Source of the DNA: Linepithema humile
Lineage: Eukaryota > Arthropoda > Insecta > Hymenoptera > Formicidae
DNA length: 64,000 nucleotides
Direction of reading: 5' to 3'
Assembly (NCBI RefSeq): GCF_040581485.1
Contig: NC_090129.1
Location: forward strand, 27,432,764 to 27,496,763
Position numbers and translations under genes: made by a program
Shown here: piece after piece, positions 13,434 through 25,208 of the stretch
Position numbering within the stretch: the stretch's first letter is position 1
Layout of the letters: the number at the start of each line of letters is the position of its first letter
Notes under the pieces: generated by a model
Seen by the model: only the letters and a program-made list of their open reading frames with translations
Database searches by the model: none
Told to the model about the DNA's origin: nothing

Positions 13434-13468
13434 ACGTTTCGGTTTGACATCAGACCAGACCTTCAGTG
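13434..13468 (-). ncRNA. Hammerhead-like motif (Penelope-type tail)
   Basis: On the minus strand the sequence reads CACTGAAGG, an imperfect hairpin closing GGT...ACC, then GAAACGT. This is the order of a hammerhead core (CUGANGA, stem II, GAAA). The block lying 50-80 bp beyond GAAACGT contains ACGTACATCTGG, which could supply stem III and the cleavage site. Penelope-like retroelements are known to carry such motifs. Activity is unproven and no full fold was confirmed. Confidence 0.4.
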
Positions 13469-13976
13469 AGATTACAATTGAGATTAAGCGCTATAATTCG
13501 CAAAGTGATTCATATTATCTTTGTATTACTTATAACTGAGAGTCAAATTTAAACTGAAAAAGATATAAACAAAACTTGATACAAGTAAATAATTTAAAAA
13601 TAAAATAAAATAAAATAAAATAGTACATATAAAATCGTGATACAAATTTTCTTGATGATCAAATCGAAACATTTGAACATTATAATAAATATTTAATTTT
13701 TTCAGCACATATGTATGTACATCTGGCTGCGGTTCTTAGCACTTTTTTGTCATATAGAGAAATAAAAACTTCCGTTCATATAACGCATATGATTCTTCGT
13801 ATTTAAGACCATGTGCAAAGTGTTTCAGTTTTATTATAAATATATATCGTTATCATTTTTATTTAAAAAAATGTTTATTTAAAAAAAAATTTATTTAAAA
13901 AAATTTTTAAAAATACTGAATAATAAAGTCATAAATGCAAATATAAATCGTCATAATCATCATATCGATTATATTT

Positions 13977-14040
<64 letters not shown>

Positions 14041-15354
14041 ATATAATGTCGAGTAATATTAAATTCAGATAATGTAATTTAGTTCACGATTTGCCAGAAA
14101 ATTGCAGGTGATATTTATATTTGCATTCATATAACAAAATTTGTTTTATAAAGTAGTAAGTGTGGATGAGAAATTTGAGCATATATCTTTCATCAAATTT
14201 GTATTATATTTACAAAAAGGTCATTACTTTGTTGTATTCCATATTTTAATTGTATAATATATATCTATCTTGTTAATTTAGAACGCGATTCATATTTGAT
14301 GTTTTAATCAAATTACATTTACATACATATGACTTTCTTTATCCACCTACTTCTTTATTTATGTAAAATTAAAAGAGAATGATTGAAAATATTTCCATTT
14401 GCTTGATTTTAAACTAAACCAGACCTCCTTGTCTTTGAACAAATTTAAGTGCAACATTACGACCGTTTAGACCTTTTCAGAAGCGATCGCTGAAATATTA
14501 CTTCCCATAAAAAATCATTTGTTTATGATCCTGTAATAAAAATTTTTAATGTTAAATTATATTATATATGTATAATTGATACAGTATTCCTACGAGTTTG
14601 TTCGCGCATAATTATAGGTATATGCTACATACGATTGGTCTGTCATTGCCCACGTCGAAGCAATGTAACAGAATACCATATTATAGATTATAGACGAATA
14701 TTTCATGAAGACTGGAACAATATAAGCACTCTATTAATAATATTTTTACTTATACTCACATTGATATGAGAATCTATTTCATCTTGAATACATTTTATAT
14801 ATTAGTATATATATCTCATAGATTAAGAACGCTCGATTGTAATGAAACATATAGTATAACGTAACAAATAAAAATATTTATAAATCTTTGTATTTAATTA
14901 TGGGTTAATACTTTTTTAAATATTTATGTACTATACATTTTTTATATGTTTAATCAATTAATGCTGCTAATTTTAAAAAATATTTGTTATTTGAAAAGAT
15001 ATTTATCTCTTTTATATAAAAATATAAATTATTCTTTTTCGTATAAAATACGTATAAATCTAAATTTAAAATTTTTAGTATTAATCAAACTATCGTTTTC
15101 TCTTCCTTTTTCTAAATGGATTTATTTTTTATTTTTTAAAATATTTTAACTTTTTTTATTTTTAATTTTACTTTTTAATAATTTTAATATTTTAATATCA
15201 TTGTAGATACATTCGTTGCTGATTTAATATAAAAAATTAATAATTGTTTTGAACATTATCATAATAAAATAATTTACGCATAAACACAACAAATAAATCT
15301 TTGTTAAATAGTAAAAATTTATCATTCAAAACATAATTTACCTTATTTTTTATA
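13469..15354. other. AT-rich non-coding stretch
   Basis: No gene, RNA or coding transposon remnant is seen. It contains A/T homopolymer-rich segments and one long dinucleotide array, annotated separately. Confidence 0.55.
13976..14044. repeat. (AT)n(GT)n microsatellite
   Basis: A pure AT dinucleotide array of about 45 bp passes directly into a GT array. Confidence 0.95.
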
Positions 15355-15851
15355 CAGAGTGTCCCAGAGACAGTAGTTCCAAAGGAAACCTAGCAATAGG
15401 GGACATCATTACCAATCCCCTGAACGCAAAGAGTTATCCAAAATTCAATGGTTTAGAAGTTATTCGAACTGTAGAAGTTATTCGAACTGTAAAATATTTT
15501 TCTACTAAATAAATTACAGTACAGCCTCATTAAGAAATCTACTCGTTAAGGCCCTTTGCGCACTGTCGACTAGTCGCTGGCGGCCTTAAAGATTGGGTTA
15601 ATGAGACTCTACTGTAACTTATTTAGTAGAAAAATATTTTAGTTATTATTAAAAATTTCAGCTGAATCCATCGAGTTTTAGCACAGTGCTGATTTTTATA
15701 AGGAAAGGTAGTAAAAATCTCAAAAATCACAAAAGTTCGAATAACTTCTAAACCATTGGATTTTGGATAACCCTATATTGCATTCAGGGGATTGATAATG
15801 ATGTCTCCTATCGCTAGGTTTCCTTTAGACCACTATCTCTGGAACACCCTG
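15355..15851. mobile_element. MITE with CAGAGTGTCCCAGAGA / CAGGGTGTTCCAGAGA ends
   Basis: About 150 bp at each end are inverse copies: CAGAGTGTCCCAGAGACAGT on the left against CAGGGTGTTCCAGAGATAGT read inward from the right. Both continue into GGAAACCTAGC, ATCCCCTGAA and AACTTCTAAACC blocks. A TA dinucleotide precedes the left end, consistent with a Tc1/mariner-type MITE. There is no coding sequence. A second TIR element sits at its centre. Confidence 0.75.
15517..15614. mobile_element. Nested pogo-like MITE inside the 15.4-kb MITE
   Basis: CAGTACAGCCTCATTAAG at the left and its inverse CAGTAGAGTCTCATTAAC at the right are both flanked by TA. The termini resemble pogo/Tigger-type ends. The element is only about 98 bp and sits at the symmetry centre of the larger MITE, so the host may have been a perfect foldback before insertion. 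Confidence 0.6.
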
Positions 15852-17020
15852 CATATATTTATATTGTAAAATTATACTAAATTATAACATTTTATAATTG
15901 TACTAATCTAGTTGTGAATGTAAGAGCTTTTTGATTAATGAAAGACAAGTACAAAAAAAAACTAACAAATTTATTCACATCTGTTTATGACCTTGCTTGA
16001 CCATTTTGTGTCTGAATGAGAACCGCTTGCAACCCGTTACAGCGCATTCACTTTAATACTGCGAGCAACAACTACACCGACGACGAGTCACTCACCTACG
16101 GGACCACATTTTTTGGTAATTGACCGTGTAAATTTGAAATACTAAGAAGAATATATCTTTATCCATAACTACTTTTACATTATATTTTTTCCTATTTCAC
16201 ATGTAACACGGGCAAAAACACTTGATTTAGAAAAAATCAGTGATACTAAGGCTGACATTCATAATCGTAATTAATTTTCAAATTTTGATCGAGAGCATAT
16301 TTAATTACATATTCCTATTCATAGATCGTTATTTAGCTATTTGTATACATATATAATATTTTCCGAATATATCTGTTTCACAACTTCATATTTAAACAAT
16401 TTATTATTATTTAAAATTTATATCATAATAATTCTTTAGTAACAGATTTTTCCATATACATGAAATATTTGCCTTTCAAATAAATAGCAGTTAAATCTAT
16501 TATATACCAATTGGTTAACAAAATAAGTTAGCGAAATAATATATGATTTATAAATAAATAATACTTTATGAATCAAAATTTATTGAAAACTATGAATTCT
16601 GAATAAAAATAAAATATTGACGAATAATTAGAGATTTATGAAACTATGATTATTCATTAAATGATGATTGATGAATGAATTTCAATCCAAATATTATAAT
16701 TTTACAATTTCTTTCATTATCTGTACCAAAATTCAATATATACTTGTACATCCTGTGTTATATAGATACACAAAATTTATACATATAAAGTGCATATAAT
16801 GCTTTTGTTGAACATAAATATTGCTCGTCATTTGATTGTTTGCGTTCACAATGAGCGTCACTGGGCGATGAACGGCAGATAATGATAGAGAGAAAGAGAG
16901 ATTACAACTCTCTGTTGCTATTTCTCGTTCATTGTTAGCGTTCAGTAATGTTCAGCACAACTAATTAAGCAGCGCACCACATTAGCAATCTCGTCTGGAT
17001 TGAGCGCTTTGCGCAGTATA
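15852..17020. other. Non-coding stretch
   Basis: No gene or transposon structure seen. Mostly AT-rich, with a moderately GC-rich piece near 16010-16110 that has no open frame of note. Confidence 0.5.
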
Positions 17021-17612
17021 CAGGGTGTCTGGCAATAATCGCCCCACCGGTCATATACAGGTAGAGGAGGTCAAATCGAGTAGAAAAGTCCTTTACCATT
17101 TTTTGATTTTTGTAATAAGTACTAAGTAATTAACGAAAAAAGATTGGTGAATCCATGCAAGTAAAGCGCGCGTAGCGAGAAGGACATCCCACTGCTATGC
17201 GATCACTAGGCGCGCGATGAAGCGTTGGGAGGAGCGCTCTACAAATGACAATGGCCGCGTTCAGCAGACTCAACAGTTGTAGATTTTCCGCTGAATCTCG
17301 ACTGTTAATTAGTTGGTTCTGAAAGTAAGAACCAATCACGTTCGATTGCTACTAAGCGGTTTGTTCTGCTGAACGCGCCCAATGGCAACATACGAGCGGC
17401 GCGTAACGCTAGATCCTTGTGTCCTAGTGATCGCGTAGCAGTGGGACGTCCTTCTCACCGCGCGCGCTTTACTCGCGCGGATTCGCCGATCTTTTTTCGT
17501 TAATTACTCAGTACTTATTATGAAAATTAAAAAATGGTAAAGGACTTTTCTACTCGATTTGACCTCCTCTACCTGTATATGACCGGTGGGGCGATTATTG
17601 CCAGACACCCTG
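17021..17612. mobile_element. 592-bp palindromic MITE, CAGGGTGTCTGGCAA ends
   Basis: CAGGGTGTCTGGCAATAATC at the left is matched by its inverse at the right, and both ends are followed by TA. Inverse similarity continues for more than 200 bp on each side (CCACCGGTCATATACAGGTA, AAAGTCCTTTACCATTTTT, then GCGCGC-rich segments), leaving a short centre. Transcribed, it would form a long hairpin. The 69-codon open frame at 17130-17339 is a by-product. Confidence 0.8.
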
Positions 17613-18173
17613 TATATACGCGATTTTTGATTGGTGCGTATGAGCCCGGTCTACCGGCTGGCAGCTCTGTGAGTGACTAGGTCAGGCATTTTGCTATCTT
17701 TTTCTATCCCGCACATTGTACGGTGTGTTAATTGTTTTTTTTTTTTAATAAATAATAAAAATTTGTGATAATGTTTGTGAATAATTAAAACTATTAATAG
17801 AAAATAAGTTTTGATAAAAATACTGCCATTTATCCAACGAGCAACAACCTATCCAAATAACACAAAACATCCTAGAATCGTCTTAAATATATCTAGTGAT
17901 GTTCTGATAAAAGATTTAAAATATTTTAAGGATATCTAGGATGCTCCTAGAACGTTTTGTGCATCAACATGAAATCAATGTCAAAAGTCTTATATCAACT
18001 TTGAATCTTTGATATATTTCTGACAAGATTTTGTAATTATATACTGTATTTTACTTTGTATATATCCCTCGCTTTAATAATTATTTAACCTAATCTTTTA
18101 CATTTTTACAATCTTTCTTATTATATAAATACTAATTATTTTATTTTCTTTAATTTTACTAGCTATAACATTT
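17613..18173. other. Non-coding stretch
   Basis: No gene seen. An imperfect inverse pair near 17865-17965 (AAAACATCCTAGAA against CTAGGATGCTCCTAGAACGTTTT) suggests another small foldback. Confidence 0.4.
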
Positions 18174-18391
18174 ATTACAATTAAATATGCTACTAACGAA
18201 GATGATATCGTAATAGGTATAGCTCCTAGCTATCAACAGTTCAAATACAGTTTGGTGGTCTTCCTACAAAACATGTTACAGAATAAAGAAGGCTTTAATA
18301 AAAGCCCAAATGTACCGGATAAAGGAAAGTGGAAATTGTGTACGATAAAGCGAATACTTTTTAAACATAGTTTGTTATTAAATTTTTGCTA
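18174..18391 (+). pseudogene. Possible exon remnant upstream of the DUF4806 locus
   Basis: An open frame without a start Met follows a TTTTACTAG acceptor-like site. It reads IKYATNEDDIVIGIAPS, similar in style to the N-terminal exon of ant DUF4806-type genes (a short V/IKFAT.ED...V.PS segment). It lies about 1.4 kb before the first clear DUF4806-locus exon but is separated from it by a Tc1-like remnant and reads on without an obvious donor. This is a weak call. Confidence 0.25.
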
Positions 18392-18438
18392 GTGTGTTTT
18401 CTTTTTAATATTTTTATGCTTTTTAGAATTAATTTTTA

Positions 18439-18995
18439 CACTACGCGTCAAAATTAAGGGATAGAAAATTTTGGGTCAATTTTTGAGTGTTCTTTGAGCG
18501 GCTGTATCTCTGCGAAAAATGGACGAAAAAAATCTTTAAAAAAAGCGTTTTGAAGCTTGAATCTTCTAGTTTCTGAATTTTCGCAGAAAACTCCCGTATC
18601 ATTTTTAACTTTGAGTTATCCTCCATTGAACGGACCAATCCGGAAATGAAAAAATTTCCCCAAATTGGGCAACGTGCATGGATCAGAAAAATTTTTTTTG
18701 TCAAAAACCGATTCCACGACGTTAAAGCTCATACAATTCTCAACAATTTGCTTTTTTAGTGAATGCTGTGCGATTTTTTTTGACCGAGTTATTGGTGGTT
18801 AAAGCAAAACGCGCGCGCGCGAAGCGTATCCGATCAGCAACCTCCTCGTGGTACGCTTTGGGTAACGCTAATGCCGACGGTAATTTGCTGTGTTATTGTA
18901 TTGAGAATCATATCGGAAATTTGACTTGTATCGTGGAAATAATCAAGCAAGGATCAATGATGGAAAATATTTCGAATTTTTGCGTTATTGGCATA
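18439..18995. mobile_element. Rearranged Tc1-like element remnant
   Basis: It begins after TA with CACTACGCGTCAAAATTAAG, the same terminus as the complete copy at 58617-59964, and follows that copy for about 360 bp. It then jumps, at a (CG)n tract, to the inverse of the right-hand interior (59350-59560) and stops near TTGGCAT. So it is a left end joined to an inverted internal fragment, with no right terminus. No transposase coding is left. Confidence 0.7.
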
Positions 18996-19021
18996 ATTAA
19001 CCTCATTTTATAATGATATTG

Positions 19022-19055
19022 TCACTGAAGATGATCAGAAGACTGACTCAAAACG
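19022..19055 (+). ncRNA. Hammerhead-like motif
   Basis: Plus-strand CACTGAAGAT, a hairpin with stem GATCAG / CTGACTC (one bulge) around AAGA, then AAAACGTTTG. This has the same order as the other four motifs in the window, but with AAAAC in place of GAAAC. It directly abuts the end of the Tc1-like remnant. Probably the 3' tail of a Penelope-type copy, otherwise lost. Confidence 0.3.
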
Positions 19056-19744
19056 TTTGACCAATTATAATTAATAAATACAAAGAATTTAAACAAAAAG
19101 AACCGGCGTTGACTCGATATCCCCATTTTCTCATCATTGAAATTAAATATTAATAAAAATTATGATAATAAAGTTTGTTATTTATAATTTTAATAAAATA
19201 ATAGTACCCACACGGAACAAAAATCTCTAATGGATATCCACTAGATGTCCATCATGGAGATTCGAAACCTCTATTAAGCCTTGTGTCCACGATACTAGAA
19301 CTCGGTCCGAGATCTCGGACTGAGGGAAAGTTACTAGAACTCGGATCATGTACACACTGCATTTGGATGCAAAACTCGAATAAGAAGCTCAAACGAAAAA
19401 ATGCGTTGCGTCCCATTTTTCGGTACGAGTTATTGCGAGTTATTAGATTTTACTAGTTTCTTTTACTATCTGTCAAGACAAAATATAAGATACTTATAGT
19501 GATATGAGATACTGTGAACAATATAAATAATATTTTAGTAAGTAATTATAGAATTGAAAAAATAAGAGAAATATAATTCTTAAATAAAATTAATTAATAA
19601 GATTAATAATTAATAAGATTTACATAAGTAGTTATTATTAGTTTTAATGCAGATTAAATTAGACATTAAAAATATATTATAACCTATATGTATATACATA
19701 TTATTTTTCAAGAAAAGTAAGAAAATAAAAGTAAGAAAATAAAA
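19056..19744. other. Non-coding stretch
   Basis: I see no gene. An inverse pair near 19290-19325 (GAACTCGGTCCGAGATCTCGGACTGAG) is a short perfect-looking hairpin of unknown meaning. Confidence 0.4.
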
Positions 19745-22596
19745 TGTAAATTTCTTCCGCCACCATACACTGAGAGAGATTCCGAACTGTTACATAACAT
19801 TGTAAAGAATTTAGACACTGCACCAACATCATGGCCGGAGTACACCGTGGAAATTAAAGCACATGGAAGTATGAATTTATGTAATTTTACTATTAATTAT
19901 ATAAGAAGTTAATACTGTGAAATATTACCAAATTTTTATTATTGTTATTATTGTAATAAACTTATTACAAAAACGTATGCCGATGCTCTGCTTAGATTAC
20001 AATTATTAAATGACAAGGAATTTGCTTTTACAAGTAATTCAAATGAAGATCAAAATGAAAAATCAAAGAAAGTAGAAAATTCAATTCGCAAAAAAAAACT
20101 TCAAAAAAATGAAGAACGGATAAAAGAACTATTCAATTCTGTCACGACAGTGGAAGAATTTCTTCACGAGGATCGTCTTCCAAACGAATGTATTTGTAAA
20201 ATGTGTATTTAAAGCATAATTAATAGGATGAGATGTATTAATAATCTATTTTTATATTCAATAATAATTTATAATTATTAATTATTTTTAACATTTTCAG
20301 CTTTCAAAATATTGAAAAAGACTGGCGAAAAATTATATGCAAGAAAAATTGGTTCTTCCAAATTATCTAGCTCATCTAAATGTACTTTGTGATTGTCTAA
20401 GTTTAATATTTAATGTATCTATTTAGATTTTTACCGCATATAATTACATTTTCTTATTTTTTTAGGCGAAAATTTATCAAAAAGACTTGAGAAAAAGAAT
20501 AAATGCACGGACAAATCTGCAATATGTGATACCTTATTCGAAGGTAACTTTATTTGAATGCATATGTTTCATATAATTCAATTATGTATCTTACTTTTTT
20601 ATTATTGCCACTACATTCACATCAATTGCCCTACATAACTATATATTATTATATTTTTATACATTACAATCTACAACGCCTGCAACATAATTGAAAATTT
20701 TTTATAATTTTATACAACATAATTTAACATTTATTTTGGTATAAAAATCATTTGATGTTGATGAATATAGTAATTCTTCCTGCTCAGTCTATTTGTTTAA
20801 GAATAATATTTAAAAATTGATTATATTGCATAATTAGTTAAATAATATATTTAATTTTCTTTACTATACGTATTATTTTAATTGTTGTAATATACAGATG
20901 AGAAATCTAATGAAGTTTGTAAAAAATGCTAGTAATTCTCAAATTAATTCACTTGAACAAACATCATTTTTCTGTGTTTACATTCGTAATTAAATACTTT
21001 GCATCATTTATTATAATTTTACACATTATTATTTTTATAATTATTTTAGATGAGTGTATGTCACAGCAAACCAACGACAAAAATTACACTGCAATGAAAA
21101 ATGATTCTTATGAAGAATCTAGTAAAGATAAACATGACAAAGGTAATTTATAAAATTTCTTATTTATATTCGTTTACATTCAGATTAGATTTGTTCACAA
21201 CATTAAATGTTGATATTCTTAATTATCCTGAATTACAGAAATTACAAAATTATGGCAATGAGTTTAATGGCAAATGAGAAATCGTATAATTATAAATAAT
21301 AAAATACGTTTCAATGATTTCATAATGATGAAATGTTTCTTTATAGAATACATTATTTACGAATTCTTTAATTTTATGGTGTATTTTTTTCAGATGAAAA
21401 ATTCTATGACTTGGACTTGTTTTCAAATAATTTAGGTATGGTATTTTTAGATAAACTTATATTATATATTTCTTGACTAATTTTTACTAGAAGTTTGTAT
21501 ATTTTTCAGATCAACAGTGCCAGGAGGAAAATGTCTTACTGTTTGAAAATGAAATACCCGTCATATCAACTATTCCGAATATTTTAACGAACCAGCTAAA
21601 CGAGGGTTCCGCTGATGTTATACAACAGTTGAAATCTGCGATTGAAATAAATGATACAAGTTAGTTGAAATTATAAACGCAATCGAAATTTTCCACACAC
21701 ACACATATATATATATAATTTTTCATGTATATATGTTTCGAAATTTTTTAAAATAAATTTCTATTTACAGAAATAAATTTGCTACTTTCAAAAGTAGAAA
21801 ATATCGCATTTAATATAAAAAAAATAAAAAGTGTTCTGATTAATCAAACGGCTGCTTGTAATAAAAAAACAAATCAGGAAAAAAAACTTTTTCTTGTTCA
21901 GAATAATATTGATTTTCCTTTATTGACAGAAAAAGATTTTGATGAATTTAACACAAAATTAAAAATGGAAAATTTTCGTTCTGAATTTGTAAGTGCTTCT
22001 GGTATAAGTATAATAAATCTGGTATAAGTATAATTAAAATGTGCGTAGTATGTGTGCGTGTGTGTGTGTGTGTATGTAAAATATAATAACAGTTCTTTGA
22101 TAGTGTTTTGCATAGTCTAACAATTTCTATGTTTATATTTTCAGTGTGCTTATTTACGTCAGTACATTGATGTAGATCAAACATTATCGAAAAACATTAG
22201 CAACAAATTAAAAATAATTATGTCAAGAGAGATTGCATTAAAATACACGGCAATTAAAGAGATAAACGGGAAAAAAGTTTTCAAAAGAATTCGTCTGTAT
22301 CAGTGTATTGAAGATAAAATAACTATATTATTTAATTATTATCAGTAAGTAACTGAACTCATACCGTGTATGTGCATAATTTATTATTTCTATTTACAAT
22401 TATTTCAGATATATATATCGGATTAAATATAAAGGGAGAATATATTAAAGAATCCCACATTTTGAAGACAATCAGCAATACTTTGTCGAATGCAAAAGAC
22501 TGGGAGGGACACCGAAAGGATCGAATTAAAAACCAAACTCTAATCAATTCCAACTCTACGCCTAATAACTGTCTTTTCAAGTTGTTAATTTTTTAA
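19745..22596 (+). pseudogene. Multi-exon DUF4806-domain gene, apparently decayed
   Basis: A chain of short exons can be read on the plus strand: about 19745-19868 (CKFLPPPYTERD ... WPEYTVEIKAHG), 19971-20211, 20301-20390, 20466-20543, 20898-20930, 21051-21142, 21394-21435, 21511-21659, 21771-21989, 22145-22345 and 22411-22596. Exons 21771-21989 plus 22145-22345 carry a DUF4806-like module (FPLLTEKDFDEFNTKL ... YLRQYIDVDQTLSKNI ... IMSREIALKYTA), and the last exon has NAKDWEGHRKDR, typical of these proteins. Function of the family is unknown; it is abundant in ant genomes. Two defects suggest decay. Frame and phase place an acceptor just before 19971, but the bases there are TTATTACAA rather than ...AG. 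The last junction also needs a frame change in a TA-rich tract. No start exon was certain. Confidence 0.55.
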
Positions 22597-23019
22597 AATT
22601 ATTCTTAAATTATTCCTTAATTGTATTTCTCATTTTATCATTCATATAGAATAAAAAGTTCACACAATAGTTGAAACAATTTTGTTCAATGTTTTAACAT
22701 ATTAATACTTTCATATAACTTCCATATTTAAATGTCCAGATTAGCAGTGCTTAAAAAATTTATGTTAATATAATTTTGGATATAAAACATTGAGTTTCTA
22801 TTGAATATCATTTTCTGTGAACATTTAGATCTTTTCCGAACATTGCAACGTCAAATTCTATACGGACATGTGTATGTAAAAATATTAAGAGAGAATTATC
22901 GAAAATTAAATATTTTATATTTTGTTATATATATTTTTAATGAAAAATATTAAATTTTATAAATTATAGATGTATCAGGCTCTGATGATTTTTTAAAATC
23001 AATAAATTTGATAGGAGCG
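22597..23019. other. Non-coding stretch
   Basis: AT-rich 3' flank of the DUF4806-type locus; nothing recognisable. Confidence 0.5.
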
Positions 23020-23100
23020 TAAAGAGCCAACAGCCAGATATTCGTGCGAAGGTTATCGTGTATTAATTTATAACCATTGAACAATACATTAAAGAACAAA

Positions 23101-23132
23101 CGTTTCAGCCTGTCATCAGGCCTTTATCAATG
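23101..23132 (-). ncRNA. Hammerhead-like motif, Penelope 3' side
   Basis: The minus strand reads TTGATAA, then a hairpin with stem GCCTG / CAGGC around ATGA, then GAAACGTTTG. Order and spacing match a hammerhead core (CUGANGA, stem II, GAAA). It lies about 500 bp past the stop of the GIY-YIG reading frame, in the 3' region of the Penelope-like element, where such ribozymes are known in this retroelement class. Confidence 0.45.
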
Positions 23133-23623
23133 TTATTAAAAAAACCAATCAATACGCAACGCAAAAATTAAATACAAAAAACGAAGTAAATTGACATAAT
23201 TAACTGAAGAGTAGTTAAAACCACGTTAAACTGTAATAAAAAAGAGCCAAATGAGAAAATTCCCGTTACAAATTGAGCGCAAACAGAAAAAAGAAACAAT
23301 TTTTACATACTTGTGTTAAACATAGTAGAAAGCTCATCCACATAAGATGGAACGAGGTAGGAGAAAAAACTTAGAACCATATAATGTGATGGTTGAAACC
23401 TCAATGTACGTGATAGAATAACGATAAATTCAAGCGATGAAAGATTAGTGAGAGGGCGGTGGAGAAGGGGGGACGGAAAGAAAAAGGAGTATGGAGGGGA
23501 GGGTATAAGTACCTAGGAGGGGAAAACAGGAATTAATATATGAAAAGAAAAACGATACAATTATAACGGGAGAAACAAATTAATAATAGGGAGATAAGAG
23601 TCCGGTAACCGTTCTGTGTCATT

Positions 23624-24455
23624 TTAATTGTTCAAGTCTGCACGTTGTCTTTTTATGAACACCATTTCAGATATCAATCTCTTTCCATAAGAAGGTTCTC
23701 CGTCCAGAATTCTCACATTGTCCCAGTCAAAATCGTGAGAAAAATCCAATTTATGTTTGGATATAACAGAGGGGGAACAGCTCTTTTTTATGTCATTCTT
23801 GTGTTCTTTGATTCTAGTATTAAGCTGTCTTTTTGTCTGACCCACGTAAGTTTTCTCACAATCTCGACATGATATCATGTAAACAACCTGACAATGTGAA
23901 AATTTATTTAAACTGTCTTTGCCCGTCCGTATGAATTGTGTTAGATTGTTAGGAATTGAACATGATAATTTTAAATTGAAGCTTCTGGCTATGGAGTTAA
24001 AATCTTTATAAACCGAAGGAATGTAAGGAATAGTAAAAAAAGTCTTGAAGTCATTATTGTCATAAATATTGTTTGAACAATTACTAATTAAATTAATGTC
24101 ACTAGATTTTTTATGAATTAAAAACTTAAGCCTATTATGTATAGTCGAAAAAATAAAATTAATAGGAAAACAGTTATTAAGTAGGATATTGATTGCAATT
24201 GTAAAATTCTTGTTATGAAATTCAGGATGAGAAAGTAAAAAAATTCTGTCCGTTAAACTTATAAAGGTCCCTTTTTTGTGCGATATCGGATGGTGGGAAT
24301 GATAATTTAATAGTCTACCTGAAGAAGAAGGTTTCTGGAACCAGTCAAATGTGATAGTGTTATTTTTCACAATCAGAGTTAAATCGAGGAAATTAATCCG
24401 ATTGTCCAAACCAACTTCCACAGTAAACTTTAGTCTCTCATGGTAGGAATTAAAA
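23624..24455 (-). pseudogene. Penelope-like RT C-terminus with GIY-YIG endonuclease
   Basis: A 265-residue open frame (stop at 23624) continues upstream to the BEL insertion point. The N-terminal part (INFLDLTLIVKNN ... FDWFQKPSSSGRLLNYHS) is the region following the RT palm in Penelope-like elements. The C-terminal part has VYMISCRDCEKTYVGQTKRQ followed by NTRIKEHK, the GIY-YIG nuclease signature of these retroelements, with a CxxC pair just before. In the family this polymerase-nuclease nicks target DNA and primes reverse transcription. The frame is open here but the gene is broken upstream by the BEL element, so it cannot yield a full protein. Confidence 0.85.
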
Positions 24456-24460
24456 ACGTC

Positions 24461-25208
24461 TGTTTGAGCAAATTGTGTATGTTATACCGCACACTTACAA
24501 TCCTTGTTGGAATAAAATAAATAACTCCTATAAAAAAAAATCCGTATTTAGATAATTTAATAATGGCAATACAAGAAAAAGAAATAAATTGCAAAATTAA
24601 TCAAATAACGTGTAAATCCTTAACTCAAATTAACCTTCGTGGGTTAAAATAATTGTTATTAGACTGAATAATTCAAATAATCATTATATAGCGCATAATA
24701 TAAATACGTTTCGTCATACCTTGAATAGTACACCCATACAGTGTAGAAATATTGTATACTAATCGCCGAGTGAGGCAAGAAGGGAAGTAATTCCCGAATG
24801 CTCTTGACCAAACCTTTGTGATCGTACACCCATACGGTGTAGAAATATTGTATACTAACCGCCGAGTGAGGCGTGAAGGGACGTAAGATCCCGAATAGTC
24901 TTGACCAAACCTTTGTGATCGTACATCCATACGGTGTAGAAATATTGTATACTAGCCGCCGAGTGAGGCGTGAAGGGACGTAAGATCCCATGGTCTTAAA
25001 AGGCCACACCTTGACACAGTACGGTCGCCAAAAAAAGAAACAGACTCAAAAAATAATTTCGTGGGCACACTGTCACGTTGCACGTGCGTCTTACTACTTC
25101 CACTTCTGTCCGTGGCGCCCTCTCTTCTTTTTTTGTGGCGCCTGTCTTTCGCCCTCTGCTGTTCGGGCGAGCGGCCTAATTCCGCTTTACGAGCGGGAAT
25201 TTTGAACA
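24461..25208 (-). repeat. 3' LTR of the BEL/Pao element
   Basis: 748 bp, TGTTTGAGCAAATTG ... GAATTTTGAACA on the plus strand. It has a tandem array of three roughly 97-bp units starting at 24728, 24824 and 24921 (each with CCATACGGTGTAGAAATATT). The gag-pol ORF ends about 20 bp inside it. Open frames within the LTR are repeat artefacts. Confidence 0.95.
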
